Assembly: GCA_018333775.1 (NCBI GenBank)
Contig: JAGXSO010000058.1
Span: forward strand, 1 to 12,337
From: Truepera sp.
GTDB lineage: Bacteria > Deinococcota > Deinococci > Deinococcales > Trueperaceae
Reading direction: 5' to 3'
DNA length: 12,337 bases
The notes below the pieces were generated by a model. It was not told the DNA's origin and did not search any database. It worked only from the letters and a program-made list of their open reading frames with translations. The position numbers were made by a program, and so were the translations under genes. Below are positions 8,314-12,337 of the stretch, piece by piece; position 1 is the stretch's first letter, and the number at the start of each line of letters is the position of its first letter.

Positions 8314-9822
8314 TCACAAGCTTTCGCTACGCGATAAGCCGTGCGCCAACTCGCTCAGCAGCCTGACGCCGAAGCCGGTACCACCCACCGGGGTATAGGC
8401 CGAGGCCTTGCTGGCCAGCGCCATCCCGGCGATATCCAGGTGAGCCCACGGGTAAGCGGCGAACTCCTGCAAAAAGACCGCCGAGGTCGCTACTCCACCG
8501 TAGCGCCCGCCGCTGTTTTTCATATCGGCCACTTCCGAGTCGATGACCTTGCGGTACTCGGGCCACAGCGGCAGCGGCCAGAGCCGTTCATGGCTCCGCT
8601 GGCCGGCAGCTAGGAGCTGTGCTTGCAGCGCCTCGTCGTTGCTAAACAGCCCGGCAGCGATCCCTTCGCCAAGCGCCACCACACAGGACCCGGTTAAGGT
8701 GGCTAGATCGATCACCGCCTTAGGGGTATAGCGCTGGGCGTAGACCAGCGCGTCGGCCAAGATCAGCCGCCCTTCGGCGTCGGTGCTGATGATCTCGACA
8801 GTCTTGCCGTTTTTGGCGCGGATCACATCTGCCGGGCGATAGGCGTGAGCGTCAGGCATGTTCTCGGTGCAAGGAGCCAGAGCCACTACTCGCGCCGGCA
8901 GCTTTAGTTCGCCCAGCGCCTTGATAGTGCCCAACACTGCCGCTGCCCCGGCCATGTCTGAGGTCATCTCCGCCATCCCCTCAGAGTCCTTGAGCGAGAT
9001 GCCGCCGGTATCGAAGGTAATCCCCTTGCCGACAATTACTAGCGGCGGCTCGGACCCGCCGTGCGGGTTGTGCTCGAGCACAATGAACTTAGGCTCCTCA
9101 CCGGCCCCCTTGGCTACCGCCAAAAAGGCCCCCATCTGCTCGGCGGCAGCCCAGGCGCGGTCACCGATGGTGAGGCCCAAACCGTAGTCGGCGGCGAGTT
9201 GCTGCGCGACTTCTGCCAGTTTGGTCGGCGTCGCCACATTAGGCGGCAGGTTGACCAGATCGCGGGCGAGATAGACCCCCCTGGCCACTGCCTCGGCCCG
9301 GCGCGCCCCGGCCTCGATCTGAGCGAGCTTGTCCCCATCGAACTCGACCAGGCTAAGCGTTTCGACCGGGGTGGGTTTGTCACCTTGCTTGGGGGCGTCA
9401 AAGCGGTAGAGCGCTAACAGCGCCCCTTCGACGGTCGCTTGCGCTGCGGCCTCGATGGGCAGCCCGCCGATACCGGCGCCGTGGACGATGGTGGCAAGGT
9501 GCCTGGCGCCAAGGGCTTGCGCCTTTTTGACCGCCTCGGCGGAGGCCCGCCGCACCGCCTCCAGGTCGAACTGGTGGCGTTCGCCCAGCCCGGCGATCAG
9601 GACGCGGGTGGCCGGGACGGCGCCGCGCGGGTAGAGGACCGCCACTTCACCGCTCTTCCCTTTGAGGTCTCCTTGCGCGATCAGCTCACTGATAGCGCCA
9701 CCTAACGCCTGGTCGAGCGCGCCGGTGGCCCCTCCCGGCGCGGTGACCCCAGTAAATAGGTTGACGATTAAGGCATCGGCTGCAAAAGATTGCACGGCTC
9801 CTTGGACGACTTGAAGGTTCAC
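8314..9822 (-). CDS. pepA: Leucyl aminopeptidase (M17)
   Basis: A 502-aa cytosolic enzyme of the M17 family, releasing N-terminal amino acids from peptides with two metal ions. I chose GTG 9822-9820 (VNLQVVQGAV) because GGAGG (9828-9832) lies 5 nt upstream; the frame is open further, but that extension is unrelated and would overlap the divergent gene. The N-terminal domain (about 1-150) leads through 'DLVNLPPNVATPTKLAEVA' to the catalytic domain. Metal and catalytic residues in 'VGKGITFDTGGISLKDS' (K266, D271, K278), 'TSDMAGAAAVLG' (D289) and 'STDAEGRLILADAL' (D348, E350, R352) match the E. coli PepA order with a constant offset of four. The C-terminal 'WPLPLW..Y...I.S..AD..N' and 'HLDIAGMA' elements are present. 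The E. coli protein also binds DNA in cer/Xer resolution and as a regulator; whether this one does cannot be seen. Confidence 0.96.
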   Translation of the reverse strand: MNLQVVQGAVQSFAADALIVNLFTGVTAPGGATGALDQALGGAISELIAQGDLKGKSGEVAVLYPRGAVPATRVLIAGLGERHQFDLEAVRRASAEAVKKAQALGARHLATIVHGAGIGGLPIEAAAQATVEGALLALYRFDAPKQGDKPTPVETLSLVEFDGDKLAQIEAGARRAEAVARGVYLARDLVNLPPNVATPTKLAEVAQQLAADYGLGLTIGDRAWAAAEQMGAFLAVAKGAGEEPKFIVLEHNPHGGSEPPLVIVGKGITFDTGGISLKDSEGMAEMTSDMAGAAAVLGTIKALGELKLPARVVALAPCTENMPDAHAYRPADVIRAKNGKTVEIISTDAEGRLILADALVYAQRYTPKAVIDLATLTGSCVVALGEGIAAGLFSNDEALQAQLLAAGQRSHERLWPLPLWPEYRKVIDSEVADMKNSGGRYGGVATSAVFLQEFAAYPWAHLDIAGMALASKASAYTPVGGTGFGVRLLSELAHGLSRSESL

Positions 9823-9847
9823 AGTTGCCTCCGCTAGCGAGGGTAAC

Positions 9848-10489
9848 ATGCGTGGTAGCATCCCTGCTGGTATGGCCTTAAACGACATCGAGCTGCGCAT
9901 TCTGGGCTGTCTGATTGAGAAGGAGCACACCACCCCGGACCACTACCCGCTCAGCACCAATGCGCTGGTCATCGCCTGCAACCAGAAGAGCAGCCGCGAG
10001 CCGGTGACGAGCTACAGCGAGCGCGAAGTAAATGAGGCGTTGCAGTCTCTGCGCGACAAGGGGTTAGTAGCGACCGTGCGGGCCGACCATGAGCGCGCCT
10101 TTAAGCACCGCCACCGGCTTCAGGAGCTACTTACCATCGATCAGGCGGGCTTTGCGCTGCTGGCGGTGCTCTTATTGCGCGGCCCGCAGACCCCCGGCGA
10201 ACTGCGCAGCCGGGCCGAGCGTTATGCTGCCCCTGGTGAGGTGGCAGCAACGCTGCAACGGCTGGCTGAACACCGCCCGCCTTTGGCCAAGAACCTGGGG
10301 CGCGGCCCTGGTCAGAGCCAGGACCGCTGGACGCACACGCTCGGCCAGGATGAAGAGAAACAGAAGCCGCGCGTCAGACAGAGCCTTGGTGAACTAGAGG
10401 CGTTGCGCGAGGAGGTGGCGAGCTTAAGGGCGTTGGTCGAGCGCCTCTACGCGCACCTCGGACTTGCGGCCAATGACGCGACGCGCTAA
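9848..10489 (+). CDS. yceH: YceH/DUF480 family winged-helix protein
   Basis: A protein of up to 213 aa with the family hallmarks 'LIEKEHTTPDHYPLS' (22-36), 'ACNQKSSREPV' (43-53) and 'LLLRGPQTPGELRSRAERY' (108-126). DUF480 proteins form two winged helices in tandem (about 10-90 and 95-165); a DNA-related role is presumed, but the function is unproven. The C-terminus 178-205 (LGELEALREEVASLRALVER) is a predicted coiled coil, longer than the E. coli tail as I recall it. Two starts are possible: ATG 9848 with GAGGG 4 nt upstream, used here, or ATG 9872 (MALNDIELRIL), which aligns better with the E. coli N-terminus but has no ribosome-binding site. The gene diverges from pepA with only 25 bp between starts. 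Confidence 0.92.
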   Translation: MRGSIPAGMALNDIELRILGCLIEKEHTTPDHYPLSTNALVIACNQKSSREPVTSYSEREVNEALQSLRDKGLVATVRADHERAFKHRHRLQELLTIDQAGFALLAVLLLRGPQTPGELRSRAERYAAPGEVAATLQRLAEHRPPLAKNLGRGPGQSQDRWTHTLGQDEEKQKPRVRQSLGELEALREEVASLRALVERLYAHLGLAANDATR

Positions 10490-10545
10490 GGCTTCGGTTC
10501 AACACGGTTTGTTGACACTCTCACAGCTAAAAATGTCGAAACGGT

Positions 10546-10613
10546 ATGCGCCCTGCCAGAAATGCTCGAGCCTTGCCCAAGTTTGCGTCAGAGTTGGCAA
10601 GGAGCGGGCGCAT
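10546..10613. repeat. Nested inverted repeat between convergent genes
   Basis: ATGCGCCC (10546-10553) pairs with GGGCGCAT (10606-10613), and inside it CCTTGCCCAA (10571-10580) pairs with TTGGCAAGG (10594-10602) apart from one bulged C. It lies between the 3' ends of yceH and the small minus-strand gene. No T-run follows directly on either strand (a TTTTT occurs about 10 bp past the arm, minus strand), so an intrinsic terminator is not clear. It could instead be a short palindromic element. Confidence 0.5.
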
Positions 10614-10628
10614 CCCTGCAGCGACGTG

Positions 10629-10910
10629 TTAAGCGCTCCTCGACAATTCCTCAGGCGTTTCGAGCGGTTCTGCGGGTTCCGGCTCACGGATGGCATCCCA
10701 AGCAATAACGGCCACCCATAAGCCCTCTCCGTCAGCAAAGCGAACTTCACCGTCAACTTCCAAATCTTCGCTGTAGAGGGTGAGCTGCAAGCCATCTCGC
10801 AAGGTGACGCGCTGCCTCGACAGGTCTTGGACTGTGCCGACGCTGTTCAGCCGCAGCCGACCTAAGCTATCGGCATTATGAAAGTCTGCATAGATGCGCG
10901 GTGCGCTCAT
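10629..10910 (-). CDS. Conserved hypothetical protein, second gene of a small pair
   Basis: A 93-aa acidic protein. The core, IYADFHNADSLGRLRLNSVG followed by TVQDLSRQRVTLRDGLQLTL and YSEDLEVDGEV, ends in 'EGLWVAVIAWDAI', then a Pro/Glu-rich tail. I recall small proteins of this pattern ('ADFNNAD..GRLRLN..GT..DL......L..G..LTLYS.D') in cyanobacteria and other phyla without an assigned function. The alternating pattern suggests a compact beta-barrel-like domain. It has no signal peptide, membrane segment or catalytic motif. The ATG lacks a Shine-Dalgarno and lies 9 bp after the stop of the 111-aa gene, so the two probably form an operon; a TAAAAT box 6 nt before the ATG may add its own leaderless transcript. 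Confidence 0.8.
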   Translation of the reverse strand: MSAPRIYADFHNADSLGRLRLNSVGTVQDLSRQRVTLRDGLQLTLYSEDLEVDGEVRFADGEGLWVAVIAWDAIREPEPAEPLETPEELSRSA

Positions 10911-10916
10911 GGTCTG

Positions 10917-10922
10917 ATTTTA
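10917..10922 (-). promoter_or_regulatory. Possible leaderless -10 box overlapping the upstream stop
   Basis: TAAAAT followed by CAGACC and ATG fits the TANNNT-N6-start pattern. Its first three bases are also the TAA stop of the 111-aa gene, so the match could be partly fortuitous. No -35 is evident. Confidence 0.35.
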
Positions 10923-11255
10923 GCACGGATCGCCTCGCGCCGGATTCGGCCGCGCAGGATTCAACAAGCGGCTTGCCTGTGTGGGCGTAATGCCCGTCAA
11001 GGTCGCGTGGTAAGGGCTCCGCCCCGATGTCGGGATGACATCGCCACCAAGTTTTCTGACTTCGCCGACGGTTGTCACGCCCAATTGCCTATGAGGGATG
11101 AATGCTGCTACCGCTTCAAGCGTTACGTTGGCGGCACTTTCGACGGAAACGCCGGTGATGCCGCTCGGATGCGTTGCTGTGCCTCGGGCGATATCTTCAG
11201 AGCGATTGCGTCCACCTCTCACCACCAAGGCCTCATCGGGCAACCTTTGCGCCAC
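10920..11255 (-). CDS. Conserved hypothetical protein, first gene of a small pair
   Basis: A 111-aa protein starting at GTG 11255-11253. Core features are 'LPDEALVVRGGRNRSEDIAR' (5-24), 'THPSGITGVSVESAANVTLE' (28-47), 'IPHRQLGVTTVGEVRKLGGD' (53-72) and 'GRSPYHATLTGITPTQASRL' (78-97). The frame reads as protein throughout. I recall a small family with 'VVRGG', 'GVSV.SA', 'GVTTVG..R..GG' and 'PYH..L.GIT..QA', often beside a gene like the 93-aa one, with no established function. H83 and the preceding basic residues are the only conspicuous polar cluster. It has no signal peptide. There is no Shine-Dalgarno, and a TAATGT box lies exactly 6 nt before the GTG, so leaderless translation is likely. 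Upstream in frame a TAA (11267-11265) excludes a much longer product. Confidence 0.75.
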   Translation of the reverse strand: MAQRLPDEALVVRGGRNRSEDIARGTATHPSGITGVSVESAANVTLEAVAAFIPHRQLGVTTVGEVRKLGGDVIPTSGRSPYHATLTGITPTQASRLLNPARPNPARGDPC

Positions 11256-11261
11256 CAGGCC

Positions 11262-11291
11262 ACATTAACATTGCCGTGAGCGTTAGGTGAA
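11262..11291 (-). promoter_or_regulatory. Probable promoter of the small gene pair
   Basis: TAATGT (11262-11267, minus) precedes the GTG start by 6 nt. TTCACC (11286-11291), four of six bases matching TTGACA, lies 18 bp further upstream. With no Shine-Dalgarno present, this fits a leaderless promoter. Confidence 0.45.
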
Positions 11292-11351
11292 AAAAGCGCT
11301 TAACTAGGAGTTGGCCGGCTCGAGCCCGGAGATAGATCGGCTGTCCGGCTA

Positions 11352-11480
11352 CTCCTTACGGCCCAGCGACCGGCCAGGGTAGCTGCCATCGCACAGCATG
11401 AACTGCCATTCGCTCCGCTCCCAGGCGCACTCGAGGCTAAACCCTTCAGGGGTGTGGATAGGGCGGCTTAGCTCCGGCTT
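11352..11480 (-). pseudogene. Short coding-like remnant downstream of ruvA
   Basis: Between a TAA (11483-11481) and a TAG (11351-11349), a 43-codon frame without a usable start reads RPIHTPEGFSLECAWERSEW followed by QFMLCDGSYPGRSLGRKE. Its Trp/Phe/Gly content and hydrophobic spacing look like a genuine C-terminal piece rather than chance. I cannot name a family. The rest of 11256-11518 shows only hairpins and no gene. Confidence 0.25.
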
Positions 11481-11507
11481 TTATCGCGCCGGAGAGGCTC
11501 CGAAGCC
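11472..11507 (-). terminator. Two hairpins just downstream of ruvA (possible terminator)
   Basis: On the minus strand, 11 nt after the ruvA stop, GGCTTCGGAGCC (11496-11507) forms a small hairpin. Then CTCCGGC and GCCGGAG (11488-11494 / 11472-11478) form a perfect 7-bp stem with a 9-nt loop. No T-run follows, so this is a weak intrinsic terminator at best. Confidence 0.3.
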
Positions 11508-11518
11508 CCTGCCACCCC

Positions 11519-12112
11519 CTAGCGGAGTTTGGCCAGGGCCTTGCGGATTAGCGTCTCGGCGCTGGCCTCGGGCTCTTTAAGGGCCAGCTCGGCGACCGTA
11601 GCCTTGACCGGGGTCTCGCGGTAGCCCAGCGCTAACAGCGCCTCCACAGCATCGTTGCCGGCGGGGGAAAGGACGCTCTGCGGGCGAGCGCTGCCCCCTT
11701 TGGCCATCAGCTCCTCGGGCAGCCGGTTCTTAAGCTCGAGCACGATCCGCTCGGCGGTCTTCTTGCCGACCCCCGGCGCGCTAGCTAGCAGCCCTGCATC
11801 CCCCTGCACGATAGCGGTCGCCAGCAGCGTGCTCGGCAGGGCCGAGAGCATGGCCAGGGCTAGCTTAGGGCCGATGCCCGACACACTGGTTAGATAGCTG
11901 AACAGCCGGTGCATGTCGCGGTCGTGGAAGCCGTAGAGAGCAAACTGCTCCTCCTTGACGGCTAAATGGGTATACAGGCGCACCGCCTCGCCCACGCGGC
12001 ATCCCAGCAGGGTCGGTTTGGGAGCAAAGAGTTCGACGCCGAAGGCGCCGACCTGCATGACTAAGCTCTGGCTGCGCAGTTCGGCAATAACTCCGTCCAG
12101 GTAAGCGATCAA
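11519..12112 (-). CDS. ruvA: Holliday junction DNA helicase subunit RuvA
   Basis: A 197-aa protein, normal for RuvA, which binds four-way junctions as a tetramer and recruits the RuvB motor for branch migration. The start is TTG 12112-12110, giving the canonical MIAYLDGVIA; a G-run (TAGGGGGGA) 4 nt upstream serves as ribosome-binding site. Domain I is an OB fold (1-63, with 'VKEEQFALYGFHDRDMHRLF'). Domain II has two helix-hairpin-helix motifs, 'SVSGIGPKLALAML' (76-89) and 'APGVGKKTAERIVLELKNRL' (112-131). A flexible linker (about 133-150) precedes the RuvB-contacting domain III, which starts NDAVEALLALGYRE (153-166). No ruvB or ruvC is in the window. It lies 9 bp after the stop of the FMN-dehydrogenase-like gene and is probably transcribed with it. 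Confidence 0.97.
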   Translation of the reverse strand: MIAYLDGVIAELRSQSLVMQVGAFGVELFAPKPTLLGCRVGEAVRLYTHLAVKEEQFALYGFHDRDMHRLFSYLTSVSGIGPKLALAMLSALPSTLLATAIVQGDAGLLASAPGVGKKTAERIVLELKNRLPEELMAKGGSARPQSVLSPAGNDAVEALLALGYRETPVKATVAELALKEPEASAETLIRKALAKLR

Positions 12113-12121
12113 CTGTCCCCC

Positions 12122-12337
12122 CTAACTCTCACTGAACAACGGCGCGAAGATCGCGTCATAGCTGATATCGGCCAGTGTGGCGCAGCCCGTGAGCCGCATA
12201 GCGTAAGCAAGCTCGGCCTGCAAACTAGCCAGTGAGCGGTCGCTTACTACCACCACCGCCTCAGCGCCCACCGCTAGATAGCGGAAAATATCGATCCCGC
12301 TCTGCACCGGCCCACCGGCGTAGACCGCCACCGTGCC
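12122..12337 (-). CDS. FMN-dependent alpha-hydroxy-acid dehydrogenase-like protein, C-terminal part (cut by window edge)
   Basis: The frame enters from the right edge and ends at TAG 12124-12122, leaving 71 residues. 'VAVYAGGPVQSGIDIFRYLA' then 'VGAEAVVVVSDRSLASLQAE' and 'LAYAMRLTGCATLADI' follow the end of the TIM barrel in the lactate dehydrogenase/glycolate oxidase family ('V.V..DGG...G.D..KALALGA.AV', '...L..EL...M.L.G...L..I'), where the GG segment binds the FMN phosphate. The type 2 isopentenyl-diphosphate isomerase shares this end, so that is an alternative. The usual 'GRP...GLA..GE.GV' stretch between the ALGA strand and the last helix is missing, making this tail shorter than in typical members. 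ruvA follows by 9 bp. The catalytic His/Arg lie outside the window or are not visible. Confidence 0.6.
   Translation of the reverse strand, partial: GTVAVYAGGPVQSGIDIFRYLAVGAEAVVVVSDRSLASLQAELAYAMRLTGCATLADISYDAIFAPLFSES

Noticed and set aside
9823..9933. Longer pepA start at 9933
   Set aside because: The extension is antisense to the YceH start and lacks family similarity; GTG 9822 has a GGAGG and gives the normal length.
10512..10517. Perfect TTGACA hexamer after yceH
   Set aside because: No -10-like hexamer at 15-20 bp and no gene downstream on the plus strand.
10499..10795. 98-codon minus ORF overlapping the 93-aa gene and the inverted repeat
   Set aside because: No recognisable domain; mostly a shadow, and the family-like frame is the 10629-10910 one.
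11026..11042. GATGTC...GACATC inverted repeat as an operator
   Set aside because: It lies inside the 111-aa coding frame, is only 6 bp per arm and has no promoter next to it.

Overview
This is a bacterial chromosomal window of roughly 60% GC that mixes housekeeping genes with small accessory genes, gene remnants and repeats. Several things hint at the Deinococcota (Truepera/Thermus-like): Leu-Glu pairs are often written CTCGAG, and three small genes carry a TANNNT box exactly 6 nt before the start codon, the leaderless arrangement known from Deinococcus. This placement is an inference, and another GC-rich lineage is possible.

Layout. Positions 1-2217 lie on the minus strand and are accessory: the 5' part of a secreted-protein gene, a 3' remnant of a dTDP-glucose 4,6-dehydratase (rfbB) gene, a Uma2-family nuclease-fold gene preceded by an overlapping 32-codon ORF and a TATAAT promoter box, an unidentified coding remnant without a start, and a small lipoprotein gene. 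Positions 2347-6736 on the plus strand hold aconitase (acnA) and, overlapping it by 17 nt, an M14-type zinc carboxypeptidase. The carboxypeptidase converges on a minus-strand MFS transporter, and the two stop codons share the palindrome CTAG.

The gap at 7918-8313 contains a MITE-like element with nested inverted repeats. Next to it is a two-armed heptanucleotide repeat whose G-rich arm has seven GGG tracts at an exact 7-nt step, an ideal G-quadruplex pattern. Leucyl aminopeptidase (pepA, minus) and a YceH/DUF480 gene (plus) then diverge from a 25-bp gap. A convergent gap with a nested inverted repeat separates yceH from a minus-strand pair of small conserved proteins of unknown function (111 and 93 aa, 9 bp apart). 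That pair is the best candidate here for an undescribed two-component module. The right end has ruvA directly downstream of a cut-off FMN-dependent dehydrogenase-like gene whose C-terminal segment looks unusually short.

Together: acnA (TCA cycle), two peptidases (M14 and PepA) and ruvA (recombination) are core functions. The Uma2 gene, remnants, MITE, heptad array and small pair mark sites of gene turnover between them.
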